Notes: generated by a model not told the origin, from the sequence alone. 64,000 bases of DNA from Mycolicibacterium neoaurum VKM Ac-1815D (GCF_000317305.3 NC_023036.2:2232001-2296000), one strand, 5' to 3'. Positions 1 to 10,071 are shown, counted from the first letter of the stretch. Translations and numbers: made by a program.

Positions 1-195
1 CGATTCGGGTTTGTGCACGGCGTCCTTACCGGTTTTGTCGCTGCGCACTTTGTACTGTGGCTCGTCCTTGGTGGCACGCACCGTGCGGCCGGCGGTCTCG
101 GTGTCGGAGGTGATCTTCTTCTCCACGGTGCCCGGCACGGTGTTGCCATGGCTCTGCCAGGACACCTTGTCGCCCTTTTTCAACTCTTTGCTCAT
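1..195 (-). CDS. DUF2945 (TUDOR-like hypervirulence-associated) protein, partial
   Basis: A small basic protein starts at the ATG complementary to 193-195 and runs off the left edge of the window, so its C-terminus is missing. The visible 65 residues begin MSKELKKGDKVSWQSHGN and continue with a GTVEKKITSDTET stretch. This matches the short DUF2945 family, whose fold is compared to a TUDOR domain. Members are stand-alone proteins of roughly 70-80 residues with no established biochemical role. A longer reading frame in another register over the same DNA is a shadow. Family assignment is from recognised sequence pattern only. Confidence 0.75.
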   Translation of the reverse strand, partial: MSKELKKGDKVSWQSHGNTVPGTVEKKITSDTETAGRTVRATKDEPQYKVRSDKTGKDAVHKPES

Positions 196-229
196 ACGGG
201 GCGGTGTACCCGGGCGCGTTATCTCTCAC

Positions 230-1678
230 TCACGGCGACAGCGGCGGCAGCTCCCGGATCCCGAACTCGCGCTTGAGCACCGTGCGCGCCGCGTAGTATC
301 CGGCCATACCGTGCACGCCGCCACCCGGGGGAGCGGCCGACGAACACAGGTACGCCTTGGGAATCGGGGTGGACCACGGATTCCAGCGCGGGGTGGGGCC
401 GGCGATCGCGCTGCGCATGTTGTTGCCGCCGACGCCGATGTCACCGCCGACCAGGTTCGCGTTGTGATCGGCCAGCCGGGAAGCCGGCACGCTGCGCACC
501 GCCACGACGATGTCGCGGAACCCCGGGGCGAATCGCTCGAAGATGTCGGTGACGGATTCGGCCATGTCGACGGTCGAACCCGACGGCACGTGCGCATAGG
601 CCCACAGCGGTCGGCGTCCCTGCGCGTCGATCCGGCCCGGGTCGGCCAGATGCGGCACGGCGGCCAGCACCATCGGCCATTGCGCATGCCGGCCGGCGGC
701 GATCTCCTTCTCGGCCAGCGCCATCTGGGCGCGGCCGCCGCCGAGATGCAGCGTCGGCGCCTGCGCCAGCCGAGGATCGCGCCATGGGATCTCGCCGGAG
801 AGGACGAAGTCCACCTTCGCGACACCGGGGCCATAGGCATAGTGCCGCAACGCCTTTGCATAACGTGGCGGCATCGAGGTGCCGTAGATCGACAACAACG
901 CCGTCGGCGCGGTGTCGTAGAGGACCACGCCGCCCGGGGGTGCGGTGACCTTCTCCCCGAGGATCAACTCCCCGCCGTGGTCCAGCAGATCGGCGATCAG
1001 CGCGTCGGGGATGGCCTGGGACCCACCGACCGGTATCGGCCACCCCACCGAATGCCCCAGGGTGGCCAGCATCAGCCCGGCGCCCGCGGCGACCAGTGAA
1101 GGCATCTGCGAAATCGTATGTGCGGCAACACCGGTGAACAACGCGCGGGCGTCCTCGCCCTGCAGGGTGTTCCACAGCGGGCCGCCCTGCAACAGCAGCC
1201 GCGGCGCCACCTTCAGTGCGGCGGGAATCGAGGGCGGAAGGGAACGCTTGTCGCCCAGGATCAGCCCGACGACGTCCTCGCTGTCGGAGGCCAGCGGGCC
1301 GAGCAGCCGTTTCCACGAAGCACCGTCGGATAGTTCGGCGGCGGTGCGGTCGATGTCGTGGTAGCCGATCGCGGCAGGCCCGTCCGGGAGCGGATTGGCA
1401 TACGCGATCTCGGGCACCGCCAATCGGACGCCGCGCGCCTGCAGGTCGTAGGCGGCGAAGAACGGCGACGCCAGTGCCAGCGGATGCACGGCCGAGCAGA
1501 TGTCGTGTGTGACGCCGGAGTACTCGGGGTCGGGCAGGGTGCGGGCGCCGCCGCCCGCGGTCGGCTGCGCCTCGATGACCCGCACGGACAGGCCCGCCCG
1601 GGCCAGGATGACAGCTGCGGTCAGCCCGTTGGGGCCGCTTCCGACGACGGTGACGTCCACGCCACCAGTAGACAACAT
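230..1678 (-). CDS. NAD(P)/FAD-dependent oxidoreductase, phytoene-desaturase-like
   Basis: This 482-residue protein opens with a Rossmann dinucleotide-binding motif (VVGSGPNG, residues about 11-18), with an acidic residue ending the second strand (VRVIEAQP). This is the pattern of the phytoene desaturase/amine oxidase superfamily. The C-terminal part carries the usual second FAD-contact region (GGVHGMAGYYAA). It corresponds in position to M. tuberculosis Rv2997, next to serA, where the substrate is unknown. I chose the ATG at 1676-1678 because the Rossmann strand follows at once; the 29 codons upstream show no homology-like content. It is transcribed divergently from serA across about 105 bp. 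Confidence 0.85.
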   Translation of the reverse strand: MLSTGGVDVTVVGSGPNGLTAAVILARAGLSVRVIEAQPTAGGGARTLPDPEYSGVTHDICSAVHPLALASPFFAAYDLQARGVRLAVPEIAYANPLPDGPAAIGYHDIDRTAAELSDGASWKRLLGPLASDSEDVVGLILGDKRSLPPSIPAALKVAPRLLLQGGPLWNTLQGEDARALFTGVAAHTISQMPSLVAAGAGLMLATLGHSVGWPIPVGGSQAIPDALIADLLDHGGELILGEKVTAPPGGVVLYDTAPTALLSIYGTSMPPRYAKALRHYAYGPGVAKVDFVLSGEIPWRDPRLAQAPTLHLGGGRAQMALAEKEIAAGRHAQWPMVLAAVPHLADPGRIDAQGRRPLWAYAHVPSGSTVDMAESVTDIFERFAPGFRDIVVAVRSVPASRLADHNANLVGGDIGVGGNNMRSAIAGPTPRWNPWSTPIPKAYLCSSAAPPGGGVHGMAGYYAARTVLKREFGIRELPPLSP

Positions 1679-1783
1679 CGCCCGGGGTGTCTGCTCGTTT
1701 CGGTGCCGACCATTTGGGACTGTGGTAGCGCCGGACCACCGTGGCGTCTTCGGCGCAAAGGGCACGCACTAGGCTGTAGCGCC

Positions 1784-3370
1784 GTGAGTCTTCCCGTTGT
1801 ACTGATCGCCGACAAGCTTGCCGAGTCGACCGTCGCCGCCCTGGGTGACCAGGTCGAGGTTCGATGGGTGGACGGTCCGGACCGGCCGAAGTTGCTGGCC
1901 GCCATCGCCGATGCCGACGCCCTGCTGGTGCGCTCGGCCACCACCGTCGACGCCGAGGTCATGGCTGCCGCCCCCAAGCTCAAGATCGTCGCGCGGGCCG
2001 GCGTCGGCCTGGACAACGTCGACGTCGAGGCCGCCACCGCGCGCGGTGTGCTGGTGGTCAACGCCCCGACCTCGAACATCCACAGCGCCGCCGAGCACGC
2101 GCTGGCGCTGCTGCTGTCGGCGGCCCGCCAGATCCCGGCCGCCGATGCCACCCTGCGCGAGCACACCTGGAAGCGCTCCTCGTTCTCGGGCACCGAGATC
2201 TTCGGCAAGACCGTCGGCGTGGTGGGGCTCGGCCGCATCGGCCAGCTCGTCGCCGCTCGGCTGGCTGCTTTCGGCACCCACGTCATCGCCTATGACCCCT
2301 ACGTCTCGACCGCTCGAGCCGCCCAGATCGGCATCGAACTGGTCGGACTCGACGAGCTGCTGGGCCGCGCCGATTTCATCTCGGTGCACCTGCCCAAGAC
2401 CAAGGAGACCGCGGGCCTGCTCGGCAAGGAGAACCTGGCCAAGACCAAGCCCGGCGTCATCATCGTCAACGCCGCCCGCGGTGGCCTGATCGACGAGCAG
2501 GCGCTGGCCGACGCCATCACCAGTGGGCATGTGCGCGCCGCCGGCCTGGACGTGTTCGCCACCGAGCCGTGCACCGACAGCCCGCTGTTCGAGCTGCCGC
2601 AGGTCGTCGTCACCCCGCACCTGGGTGCCTCCACCGCGGAGGCCCAGGACCGCGCCGGCACCGACGTCGCCGCCAGCGTTAAGTTGGCGCTGGCCGGTGA
2701 GTTCGTGCCCGATGCCGTCAACGTCGGCGGGGGAGCCGTCGGCGAAGAGGTCGCGCCCTGGCTGGACCTGGTGCGCAAGCTGGGCCTGCTGGTGGGTTCG
2801 TTGTCCGACGCAGCGCCGGTGTCGCTGTCGGTGCAGGTTCGCGGCGAACTGGCCGCCGAAGACGTCGAGATTCTGCGTTTGTCGGCGCTGCGCGGACTGT
2901 TCTCCGCCGTCGTCGACGAGCAGGTCACCTTCGTCAACGCGCCCGCACTGGCCAAGGATCGTGGCGTCACCGCCGAGATCAGCACGGCCAGCGAGAGTCC
3001 CAACCACCGCAGCGTGGTCGACGTGCGCGCGGTCTACGCCGACGGCGCATCGCTCAACGTGGCGGGCACCCTGTCGGGCCCGCAGCTGGTCGAGAAGATC
3101 GTCCAGATCAACGGCCGCAACCTCGATCTGCGTGCCGAGGGCTACAACCTGATCGTCAACTACACCGATCAGCCCGGGGCGCTCGGCAAGATCGGCACCC
3201 TGCTCGGCGGCGCCGAGGTCAACATCCTTGCCGCGCAGATGAGCCAGGATGCCGGCGGTGACAGCGCCACCGTCATGCTGCGCGTGGACACCGATGTGCC
3301 CGAAGATGTGCGCGCCGCGATCGCTTCGGCGGTCGGCGCCACCACACTGGAAGTGGTCGACCTGACATGA
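1784..3370 (+). CDS. serA: D-3-phosphoglycerate dehydrogenase
   Basis: The product oxidises 3-phosphoglycerate to 3-phosphohydroxypyruvate, the first step of serine synthesis. It is 528 residues, the long mycobacterial form. The NAD-binding motif GLGRIG lies at about 148-153, a catalytic Arg in NAARGGL, and the catalytic His in TPHLGAST. After the catalytic core comes an intervening domain and then a C-terminal ACT domain ([13 protein letters not shown]), which in this family binds serine for feedback control. The start is the GTG at 1784; the frame continues upstream but only as antisense of the neighbour. Its stop overlaps the leuB start by 4 nt (ATGA). Confidence 0.97.
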   Translation: MSLPVVLIADKLAESTVAALGDQVEVRWVDGPDRPKLLAAIADADALLVRSATTVDAEVMAAAPKLKIVARAGVGLDNVDVEAATARGVLVVNAPTSNIHSAAEHALALLLSAARQIPAADATLREHTWKRSSFSGTEIFGKTVGVVGLGRIGQLVAARLAAFGTHVIAYDPYVSTARAAQIGIELVGLDELLGRADFISVHLPKTKETAGLLGKENLAKTKPGVIIVNAARGGLIDEQALADAITSGHVRAAGLDVFATEPCTDSPLFELPQVVVTPHLGASTAEAQDRAGTDVAASVKLALAGEFVPDAVNVGGGAVGEEVAPWLDLVRKLGLLVGSLSDAAPVSLSVQVRGELAAEDVEILRLSALRGLFSAVVDEQVTFVNAPALAKDRGVTAEISTASESPNHRSVVDVRAVYADGASLNVAGTLSGPQLVEKIVQINGRNLDLRAEGYNLIVNYTDQPGALGKIGTLLGGAEVNILAAQMSQDAGGDSATVMLRVDTDVPEDVRAAIASAVGATTLEVVDLT

Positions 3371-4389
3371 GCTCGCTGAAGAATCTTGCGGTCATCGCCG
3401 GCGACGGCATCGGTCCCGAGGTCATCGACCAGGCGCTGCGGGTGCTGGACGCGGTGCTGCCCGGGGTGCAGCGCACCGAGTACGACCTCGGCGCGCGCCG
3501 CTACCACGCGACCGGTGAACTGCTCACCGCGGAGACCATCGAGGAGCTGCGCGGGTACGACGCGATCCTGCTCGGGGCGATCGGCGATCCGTCGGTGCCC
3601 AGCGGTGTCCTGGAGCGCGGTCTGCTGCTCAAGCTGCGCTTCGCCCTCGACCACCACGTGAACCTGCGTCCCGGTCGGCTCTATCCCGGTGTATCCAGCC
3701 CGCTCTCGGGTGTCACCGGCATCGACTTCGTGGTGGTCCGTGAGGGCACCGAGGGTCCTTACACCGGTAACGGCGGCGCACTGCGCGTCGGCACGCCACA
3801 CGAGGTGGCCACCGAGGTCAGCGTCAACACCGCGTTCGGGGTGGAGCGGGTGGTGCGCGATGCGTTCGCACGTGCGCAGGCCCGCCGCAAGCATCTGACC
3901 CTGGTGCACAAGACCAATGTGCTGACCTTCGCGGGCAGCCTGTGGTCGCGGGTGGTCGCCGAGGTGGGCGCCGAGTACCCCGATGTCGAGGTGGCCTACC
4001 AGCACATCGACGCCGCGACCATCCACATGGTCACCGATCCGGGTCGTTTCGACGTCATCGTCACCGACAATCTCTTCGGCGACATCATCACCGACCTGTC
4101 GGCCGCGGTGTGCGGTGGTATCGGCCTGGCCGCCAGCGGCAATATCGATGCGACGCGCACCAATCCGTCCATGTTCGAACCGGTACACGGCAGCGCCCCC
4201 GATATCGCCGGGCAGGGCATCGCCGATCCGACGGCCGCCGTGATGAGCGTGGCGCTGCTGCTGGCCCACGTCGGCGAGGATGACGCCGCGGCGCGTGTCG
4301 ACAAGGCCGTTGCCGAGCATCTGGCCACCCGCGGTGCGGCAACGTTGTCGACGGCCGAGGTCGGCGACCGCATCCTTTCGCTGCTGTAA
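3367..4389 (+). CDS. leuB: 3-isopropylmalate dehydrogenase
   Basis: This 340-residue enzyme carries out the oxidative decarboxylation of 3-isopropylmalate in leucine synthesis. It contains the isocitrate/isopropylmalate dehydrogenase signature ([12 protein letters not shown], about residues 235-246) and the substrate arginines typical of IPMDH. It begins within the serA stop (ATGA overlap), so the two biosynthetic genes are probably translated together. The other leucine genes in the window, leuC and leuD, lie 9 kb away in their own operon. Confidence 0.97.
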   Translation: MSSLKNLAVIAGDGIGPEVIDQALRVLDAVLPGVQRTEYDLGARRYHATGELLTAETIEELRGYDAILLGAIGDPSVPSGVLERGLLLKLRFALDHHVNLRPGRLYPGVSSPLSGVTGIDFVVVREGTEGPYTGNGGALRVGTPHEVATEVSVNTAFGVERVVRDAFARAQARRKHLTLVHKTNVLTFAGSLWSRVVAEVGAEYPDVEVAYQHIDAATIHMVTDPGRFDVIVTDNLFGDIITDLSAAVCGGIGLAASGNIDATRTNPSMFEPVHGSAPDIAGQGIADPTAAVMSVALLLAHVGEDDAAARVDKAVAEHLATRGAATLSTAEVGDRILSLL

Positions 4390-4410
4390 CCGCGCCGAAA
4401 GGCAGTCCGG

Positions 4411-5028
4411 GTGGCCGGTTTTGCGACACTGCGCCGACAGTGCCGGCTGTTCGCGATCGGTTCGACGTTCTTCGCCGTGGCCACCATGCCCGGTTTTGCG
4501 ACGATGGCGGGTGCCGGCGCGTCGAATGTGCTGTGTTTCGTCGGATCCTGGTTCTTCACGACGGCGGCCTGGATGCAGCTGCGCCTGTCCGACCGCGGGA
4601 TCGGATGGTGGTCGGCGGCCATCCAGTTCATCGGGACCGTGCTGTTCAACCTCAGCACCGGGGCGGCGGTCTCGGTGCACACCATCCACGCCGAACGACA
4701 CGATGTCTGGGTTCCGGATGCCGCCGGGTCGGCGGCCTTCCTGATCAGTGGGATCCTGGCGGTCCTCACGGTTGGCTGGTGGGCCCCGAAATCCGTCGAC
4801 TGGCAGGTGGGTTGGATCAATCTGCTCGGCTGTGTCGCGTTCGGTATATCGGCCGCGGGGGCATTCGTGACGACGGCCGGGGTGACCGCCGACGCCTGGC
4901 TTGCCAACCTGGGCACCTTCGTCGGCGCGCTGTGCTTTCTCACCGCGGCGTTGTTGCCGCCCCAAGCCCGGCGAGCCGGGGGTACCTCCCGCTCGCGGGG
5001 CAGCGCCAACCCCCCCTTTTCTGGCTGA
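4411..5028 (+). CDS. hypothetical polytopic membrane protein
   Basis: The product is 205 residues with about five hydrophobic segments (for example around residues 15-35, 38-56, 65-85, 105-125 and 135-185), separated by short polar loops. I do not recognise a functional family; it resembles the small YrhK-like membrane proteins in size only. It follows leuB by 21 bp on the same strand and starts with GTG at 4411. The last about 20 codons read through two adjacent hairpin sequences, and the stop codon lies in the loop of the second. The C-terminal tail (rich in Arg, Ser, Gly, Pro) is therefore probably a by-product of the terminator rather than a conserved part of the protein. Confidence 0.7.
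   Translation: MAGFATLRRQCRLFAIGSTFFAVATMPGFATMAGAGASNVLCFVGSWFFTTAAWMQLRLSDRGIGWWSAAIQFIGTVLFNLSTGAAVSVHTIHAERHDVWVPDAAGSAAFLISGILAVLTVGWWAPKSVDWQVGWINLLGCVAFGISAAGAFVTTAGVTADAWLANLGTFVGALCFLTAALLPPQARRAGGTSRSRGSANPPFSG
4971..4997 (+). repeat. GC-rich hairpin at gene end
   Basis: GCGAGC pairs with GCTCGC around a GGGGG/CTCCC inner stem and a TAC loop. It lies within the last codons of the membrane protein gene and directly precedes the terminator-like hairpin. It looks like a dispersed palindromic intergenic element, but other copies cannot be checked here. Confidence 0.5.
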
Positions 5029-5050
5029 GAAGGGGGAGTTGGCGTTTGTT
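5005..5050. terminator. imperfect hairpin terminator between convergent genes
   Basis: GCCAAC followed by C- and T-rich sequence pairs with AGAAGGGGGAGTTGGC about 20 nt downstream, and the tail contains GTTTGTT. It separates the convergent membrane protein gene and ahpD. The stem is imperfect because of unequal C and G runs. Confidence 0.6.
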
Positions 5051-5062
5051 CGGGAAAACTGC

Positions 5063-5599
5063 CTACGAAACGCCGGCCAGTGTGTCGGCCGTCGAGAGTG
5101 CCTGGGCGACACCGGAGACGATCGAGGCCAACCGGATGGCTTCGAAGATGGCGGTGCGCTCGACACCTGCGTCGCGCAGCACGGTCTCATGCGCCGACAG
5201 GCAGTGGCCACAGCCGTTGATCGCCGATACCGCCAGCGACCACAGCTCGAAATCTTCCTTGGCCACACCGGGGTTGGCGATGATGTTCATCCGCAGGCCG
5301 GCGCGGAGATCATCGTAGCGACCGTCGAGTTGGCCCTTGGTGCGGTAGAAGACGTTGTTCATCCCCATCACCGCGGCCGCACCGAGCGCGGCGTTGTAGG
5401 CCTCACCGGACAGGACGTCGAGGGCGTCCTCGGCTATCTCGCGGAGCAGACGCTGCGACTTGGTCGCCGCCGCGGTGGCCACGAACGCACCCCAGAGCTG
5501 CTGCTCGGTGAGCTCGGTGGTGCGGGCGATACTGCCCAGGTTGAGCTTGAGATCCTTGGCGTATTCGGGGAGTGCTTCCTTGATGTTGTCCAGGCTCAT
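5063..5599 (-). CDS. ahpD: alkyl hydroperoxide reductase D (carboxymuconolactone decarboxylase fold)
   Basis: This 178-residue protein is the AhpD thiol reductant, which in mycobacteria passes electrons from dihydrolipoamide via the lipoamide acyltransferase system to AhpC. The redox pair is in the [11 protein letters not shown] motif, with the CxxC and following His expected for catalysis. Its start lies 2 nt after the ahpC stop, so the two form a tight operon in the order ahpC-ahpD. Confidence 0.95.
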   Translation of the reverse strand: MSLDNIKEALPEYAKDLKLNLGSIARTTELTEQQLWGAFVATAAATKSQRLLREIAEDALDVLSGEAYNAALGAAAVMGMNNVFYRTKGQLDGRYDDLRAGLRMNIIANPGVAKEDFELWSLAVSAINGCGHCLSAHETVLRDAGVERTAIFEAIRLASIVSGVAQALSTADTLAGVS

Positions 5600-5601
5600 G
5601 C

Positions 5602-6189
5602 TCAGACCGCCTCTGCCAGCAGTTCGCCGGCATCGATCGTCGGGTCACCCTTGCGCCAGTTGCAAGCGCACAGCTCGTCGGACTGCAGGGCATCGAGCAC
5701 TCGAAGTACCTCGTCGACGTTGCGCCCCACCGAACCCGCGGTTACCGACACGAACTGGATCTCGTTGTTGGGATCGACGATGAACGTGGCCCGGTCGGCC
5801 ACCCCGTCAGCGTTGAGCACGCCGGTGGCCGTGGCCAGTTCACGCTTGAGGTCCGAAACCATCGGGAATGGAAGCTTCTTGAGCTCGTCGTGCTGAGCGC
5901 GCCACTGGAAATGGACGAACTCGTTGTCGACCGAGACGCCGAGCACCTTGGCGTCGCGGTCCTCGAACTCGTCGTTGAGCTTGCCGAAGGCGGCAATCTC
6001 GGTCGGGCAGACGAAGGTGAAGTCCTTGGGCCAGAAGAACACGATTCGCCACTTACCCTCGTGGTCGGCGCTGGTGACCCGAGTGAAGTAATCGTCGGGC
6101 TGCTTGGCATCCACCTTGCTCAGGTCGCCGCCGATGACCGCGGTCAGGTCGTATGCGGGGAATTGGTCGCCGATTGTCAGCAAGGGCAT
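5602..6189 (-). CDS. ahpC: alkyl hydroperoxide reductase C, 2-Cys peroxiredoxin
   Basis: The product is a 195-residue peroxiredoxin that reduces hydrogen peroxide, organic peroxides and peroxynitrite. The peroxidatic cysteine is in FVCPTE and the resolving cysteines in the mycobacterial ELCACNW motif. I chose the ATG at 6187-6189 ([10 protein letters not shown]), the family's normal start, rather than an upstream in-frame codon. It is followed at 2 nt by ahpD. Unlike several pathogenic mycobacteria, no oxyR gene lies divergently upstream; the next gene there is an MFS permease. A perfect 13-nt palindrome lies 17-29 nt upstream of the start. Confidence 0.97.
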   Translation of the reverse strand: MPLLTIGDQFPAYDLTAVIGGDLSKVDAKQPDDYFTRVTSADHEGKWRIVFFWPKDFTFVCPTEIAAFGKLNDEFEDRDAKVLGVSVDNEFVHFQWRAQHDELKKLPFPMVSDLKRELATATGVLNADGVADRATFIVDPNNEIQFVSVTAGSVGRNVDEVLRVLDALQSDELCACNWRKGDPTIDAGELLAEAV

Positions 6190-6205
6190 CGAACACTCCT
6201 TTATC

Positions 6206-6218
6206 TGGAATAATTCCA
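6206..6218. promoter_or_regulatory. palindrome upstream of ahpC, candidate operator
   Basis: TGGAATAATTCCA is a perfect palindrome around a central A, in an AT-rich patch 17-29 nt upstream of the ahpC start. Its position suits a redox- or metal-responsive repressor site or a promoter core. The binding protein is not identifiable from the sequence. Confidence 0.45.
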
Positions 6219-6329
6219 ATGTGCATGACCATTGTGTCCCGTGGCGACACGGCACGACAAGTCCGGCGCGGGTGATGGTCGACACAGCCCGTTGGGCCGA
6301 GGCAGCGCCCAAAGTTCTTCGGATTTGTG

Positions 6330-7532
6330 CTATTTCGCGGCGGCGGGATCGTCGGTGGTGGCGGGCACCAAGGGATAGGCGGCCACGGGGAACAACGCGC
6401 AGACGGCGAACGCCAGCGGAAAACCGGCCACCGATATCAACGCGCCGAACAGTGGGGAAGCCACTGCCGTGGCCAGGTGCTGGCTGGTGTTCTGGGTGCC
6501 CAGGGCGCGCCCACTCCAGAACGGGCCGGCGATCTCGGCGATGGCGGTGAACGCCAATCCGTTATCGGACACCGTCACCAGTGAGGCGAACACCATCAAC
6601 GCAACACTCAGCGGCGAACCCAGCGCGTCGGTCAGTGCCAGCAGTGCCATGGTGGCCGACGCGGCGGCGGCGATGTAGCGGATCGGCCGGAGCCGGGACC
6701 CGATGACGTCCGACCACCTGCCCGCCGCGATGCGCCCACCCGCGCCGAGCACCTGGGCCACGGTCACCAGGGCACCCGCCGAACCGGCCGACCAGTCGCG
6801 GTCGGTCATCAGCCAGACGAGCATGAACGTCCACACGAAACCCTGTGGAATGACCAGCAATACCGATACCGCGTGGATCCGCACCAACACCGACGATTTC
6901 CGGTAGGGGTTGGCCAGATGCTCCGGCGGCGCATCCGACCGGGGTGGGCGGGGTGGGTCGAGTACGCCGACCGCGCAGATCAGCGCGGACACGACGCACA
7001 CCACGGCGGGGAACAACAGTGCCGTCGACACCCCGTGGCTTTCGGCGATGCGCGGAATGACCAGGGCGCCCAGTCCGACGCCCAGTGGCGTCGCGGTCTG
7101 CCGGATACCCATGGCCAACCCGCGCTGCTCGGGCGGGAACCAGCCGACCACCACACGACCGCTCGCGGAGTTACTGCTCGCGGCGGCCATTCCGCCGAGC
7201 AGGAGAAATGCGCCCATGGCCCACAGCGAATCTGACGAAGCCGCGCAGAACGCGAACGTCGCCGTGAGTGCCGAACCGATCGTCAGCACTATTCGTTCGC
7301 CGATTTTGTCGACCAACCAGCCCCAGGCGATCAGGGTCAACACCAGCCCGAAGCTGGGCATCGCGGACAGCAGGCCGGCGGAGGCGAGGTCGAGGCCGCG
7401 TTGGTCGTGCAGCGTGGGAATCAGGAACGCCACGCCGTTGATGAACACATTGGCGAACGTGGTGGCCAGCAGTGCGATCACCAGCATCGACCATCGGCGG
7501 GCGGTGCTGATCGTCGTGGCCATGGCGATCAT
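6330..7532 (-). CDS. MFS transporter
   Basis: This 400-residue protein has the about 12 hydrophobic segments of a major facilitator. A conserved basic loop after segment 2 (WLVDKIGERI) resembles the MFS motif A. A central cytosolic loop near residues 190-215 separates the two halves. It occupies the position of M. tuberculosis Rv2994, an MFS protein of unknown substrate. Two start codons are possible, 7532 and 7523. It is transcribed divergently from the FAH-family gene. Confidence 0.9.
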   Translation of the reverse strand: MIAMATTISTARRWSMLVIALLATTFANVFINGVAFLIPTLHDQRGLDLASAGLLSAMPSFGLVLTLIAWGWLVDKIGERIVLTIGSALTATFAFCAASSDSLWAMGAFLLLGGMAAASSNSASGRVVVGWFPPEQRGLAMGIRQTATPLGVGLGALVIPRIAESHGVSTALLFPAVVCVVSALICAVGVLDPPRPPRSDAPPEHLANPYRKSSVLVRIHAVSVLLVIPQGFVWTFMLVWLMTDRDWSAGSAGALVTVAQVLGAGGRIAAGRWSDVIGSRLRPIRYIAAAASATMALLALTDALGSPLSVALMVFASLVTVSDNGLAFTAIAEIAGPFWSGRALGTQNTSQHLATAVASPLFGALISVAGFPLAFAVCALFPVAAYPLVPATTDDPAAAK

Positions 7533-7557
7533 GCTGCCACGCGGATCCCATTATGTT

Positions 7558-7586
7558 GAACTTGGTTCTCATTATTTGAGACTCAA
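7558..7586. promoter_or_regulatory. paired palindromes in MFS/FAH divergent promoter
   Basis: Two short palindromes lie 7 nt apart in the AT-rich divergent spacer: GAACTTGGTTC (7558-7568) and TTGAGACTCAA (7576-7586). They could be regulator binding sites controlling one or both neighbours. Support is from symmetry and position only. Confidence 0.3.
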
Positions 7587-7640
7587 GATATGGGCCGTCC
7601 CCACTGGATCGGCATCGGGGCCGCTCATTAGGCTGGATGT

Positions 7641-8423
7641 ATGCGTCTAGGTCGAATTGCCAGTCCGGATGGGGTTGCCTTCGTGGTCATCGAAGGCGAC
7701 TCGACTCACAGTGCGGTGTGCCGAGAGGTCGCCGAGCAGTACCTCTCCCGCAATCCGACCTTCACCGGGCGTAGCTGGCCGCTGGCCGATGTCCGTCTGT
7801 TGGCGCCGATCCTCGCCTCGAAAGTGGTCTGCATGGGCAAGAACTACGCCGCCCACGCCCGCGAGATGGGTGGCGAGGCGCCCGAGGATCCGGTGATCTT
7901 CCTCAAGCCCAACACGGCCATCATCGGTCCCAATGTGGCGATCCAGCTGCCCGCCGACGCGCATCCGGTTCACCATGAGGGTGAGCTGGTCATCGTGATC
8001 GAACGACCGTGTAAGGATGTCCCTGCCGCCAAGGCCGCCGATTACATCCTCGGCTACACCATCGCCAACGATGTGTCCGCTCGCGATCAGCAGAAGAAGG
8101 ACGGCCAGTGGATGCGGGCCAAGGGGCACGACACCTTCTGTCCGGTCGGACCGTGGATCGAAACCGATGTCGACCCCTCCGGCCTGGACATCCGGACCGA
8201 GGTCAACGGCACTGTGCGGCAGGGCAGCAATACCGCGCTGCTGCTGCATGATGTCGGCGCCATCGTCGAGTGGGTCTCTGCGGTGATGACGCTGCTGCCC
8301 GGTGACCTGATCCTGACCGGCACCCCCGAGGGGGTCGGGCCGATCGAAGACGGCGACACCGTCAGCATCACCGTCGAGGGCATCGGCACCTTGACCAATC
8401 CCGTTGTGCGAAAAGGAAAGTAG
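7641..8423 (+). CDS. fumarylacetoacetate hydrolase (FAH) family protein
   Basis: The 260-residue product belongs to the FAH family of metal-dependent C-C bond hydrolases, isomerases and decarboxylases. The metal ligands appear in VHHEGELVIVIE and in the downstream NDVSARDQQ segment. Its homologue in M. tuberculosis, Rv2993c, is annotated as a 2-hydroxyhepta-2,4-diene-1,7-dioate isomerase, but the substrate is not proven. It ends 3 nt before gltX, so the two are probably one transcript, an arrangement conserved in mycobacteria. Confidence 0.9.
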   Translation: MRLGRIASPDGVAFVVIEGDSTHSAVCREVAEQYLSRNPTFTGRSWPLADVRLLAPILASKVVCMGKNYAAHAREMGGEAPEDPVIFLKPNTAIIGPNVAIQLPADAHPVHHEGELVIVIERPCKDVPAAKAADYILGYTIANDVSARDQQKKDGQWMRAKGHDTFCPVGPWIETDVDPSGLDIRTEVNGTVRQGSNTALLLHDVGAIVEWVSAVMTLLPGDLILTGTPEGVGPIEDGDTVSITVEGIGTLTNPVVRKGK

Positions 8424-8426
8424 CTA

Positions 8427-9884
8427 ATGAGCCATCCCGTCCGGGTGCGTTTCTGTCCGTCACCGACCGGTACCCCGCACGTCGGGTTGGTCCGGACCGC
8501 GCTGTTCAACTGGGCCTACGCCCGTCACACCGGCGGCACATTCGTCTTCCGCATCGAGGACACCGACGCCGCGCGCGACAGCCAGGAGAGCTACGAGGCC
8601 ATCCTGGACGCGCTGCGCTGGCTCGGTATGGACTGGGACGAAGGTCCCGAGGTGGGCGGACCGTACGGGCCGTATCGGCAATCGGAGCGGTCGGAGATCT
8701 ACCGCGAGGTGATCGCCAAACTGCTCGACGCCGGCGAGGTGTATCCGGCCTACTCGACTCCCGAGGAGGTGGAGGCCCGTCACCTGGCTGCAGGCCGTAA
8801 TCCCAAGCTCGGCTACGACAATCATGATCGCGACCTCACCGACGCCCAGCGAGCCGAGTTCGAGGCGCAGGGCCGCAAGCCGGTACTTCGCCTGCGGATG
8901 CCAGATGCCGATCTGTCCTGGACCGACCTGGTGCGCGGCGAGACCACCTTCGCCGCCGGCGTGGTTCCCGATTTCGCCATCACGCGTGCCAGCGGGGATC
9001 CGTTGTACACGTTGGTCAACCCGGTCGACGACGCCCTGATGAAGGTCACCCACGTGCTGCGGGGGGAGGACCTGCTGCCGTCCACGCCGCGCCAGTTGGC
9101 GCTCTACCAGGCGCTGATCCGGGTCGGGGTAGCGGATTTCATACCCGAGTTCGCGCACCTGCCAAGTGTTCTCGGCGAGGGCAACAAGAAGCTGTCCAAG
9201 CGCGATCCGCAGTCCAACCTGTTTCTGCACCGCGATCGCGGGTTCATCCCCGAGGGTCTGCTGAACTATCTTGCCCTGCTGGGCTGGGGCATTGCCGACG
9301 ATCACGATCTGTTCAGCCTCGACGAGATGGTCGCCGCGTTCGACGTGGTGAACGTCAACTCCAATCCGGCGAGGTTCGACCAGAAGAAGGCCGATGCGAT
9401 CAACGCCGAGCACATCCGGCTGTTGGCGCCGGAGGATTTCACCGCTCGGCTGCGGGCATATCTCGGCGCCCACGGTCACGACACCGGTCTGACCGACGCC
9501 GCCTTCGCCGAGGCCGCCGCGTTGGTGCAAACCCGCATCGTGGTGCTCGGCGACGCCTGGGAGCTGTTGAAGTTCTTCGATGACGCGAGCTACGGCATCG
9601 ACGAGAAGGCGGCGGCCAAGGAGCTCAAGCCCGAGGCGGCCGCGGTGCTGGACGCCGCGCTGACGGCTCTGGAGCCGCTGCCCGAATGGACGACCGCGGC
9701 CATCGAGCAGGCGCTCAAGGCATCGCTGCTGGAGGAATTGGAGCTCAAACCGCGGAAGGCCTTCGGTCCGCTGCGGGTGGCGATCACCGGAGCCACCGTC
9801 AGCCCGCCGCTGTTCGAGTCCATGGAACTGCTGGGTCGCGAGCGCAGCCTGGCGCGGTTGACTGCCGCGCGGGGTGGGGTGTGA
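8427..9884 (+). CDS. gltX: glutamyl-tRNA synthetase
   Basis: This 485-residue class I synthetase charges glutamate to tRNA. The HIGH-type motif is SPTGTPHVG near residues 11-19 and the KMSKS-type motif is KKLSKRD near 253-259. Mycobacteria lack glutaminyl-tRNA synthetase, so this enzyme is expected to be non-discriminating and also to form Glu-tRNA(Gln) for GatCAB. The genes for both of its tRNA substrates follow immediately downstream on the same strand. Confidence 0.97.
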   Translation: MSHPVRVRFCPSPTGTPHVGLVRTALFNWAYARHTGGTFVFRIEDTDAARDSQESYEAILDALRWLGMDWDEGPEVGGPYGPYRQSERSEIYREVIAKLLDAGEVYPAYSTPEEVEARHLAAGRNPKLGYDNHDRDLTDAQRAEFEAQGRKPVLRLRMPDADLSWTDLVRGETTFAAGVVPDFAITRASGDPLYTLVNPVDDALMKVTHVLRGEDLLPSTPRQLALYQALIRVGVADFIPEFAHLPSVLGEGNKKLSKRDPQSNLFLHRDRGFIPEGLLNYLALLGWGIADDHDLFSLDEMVAAFDVVNVNSNPARFDQKKADAINAEHIRLLAPEDFTARLRAYLGAHGHDTGLTDAAFAEAAALVQTRIVVLGDAWELLKFFDDASYGIDEKAAAKELKPEAAAVLDAALTALEPLPEWTTAAIEQALKASLLEELELKPRKAFGPLRVAITGATVSPPLFESMELLGRERSLARLTAARGGV

Positions 9885-9999
9885 AAGCGCTCCGAAATGT
9901 TTGGTAGTCTTCTCGTCGGCCCGATAACCGCCCTGGAGTGATCCTCACGAGTGGGAAACGGTCCGAAAGATGCCTTGACCTGCAGGGATAGGCATCAAA

Positions 10000-10071
10000 T
10001 GGGGTATGGTGTAATTGGCAACACTAGGGATTCTGATTCCCTCATTCTAGGTTCGAGTCCTGGTACCCCAG
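10000..10071 (+). tRNA. tRNA-Gln (CTG anticodon)
   Basis: A full cloverleaf can be drawn. The acceptor stem is TGGGGTA/TACCCCA, the D-arm is around GGTGTAATTGGCAACAC, the anticodon stem is AGGGA/TCCCT with loop TTCTGAT (anticodon CTG), and the T-arm contains GGTTCGAGTCC. The discriminator is G and CCA is not encoded. It lies 115 bp after gltX. Confidence 0.95.

Noticed and set aside
3169..5268. A 699-codon minus-strand open frame opposite serA-leuB
   Set aside because: It is antisense to well-recognised enzymes and shows no domain. High GC leaves opposite-strand frames open, as also seen at 26642-28354 and 62236-63894.
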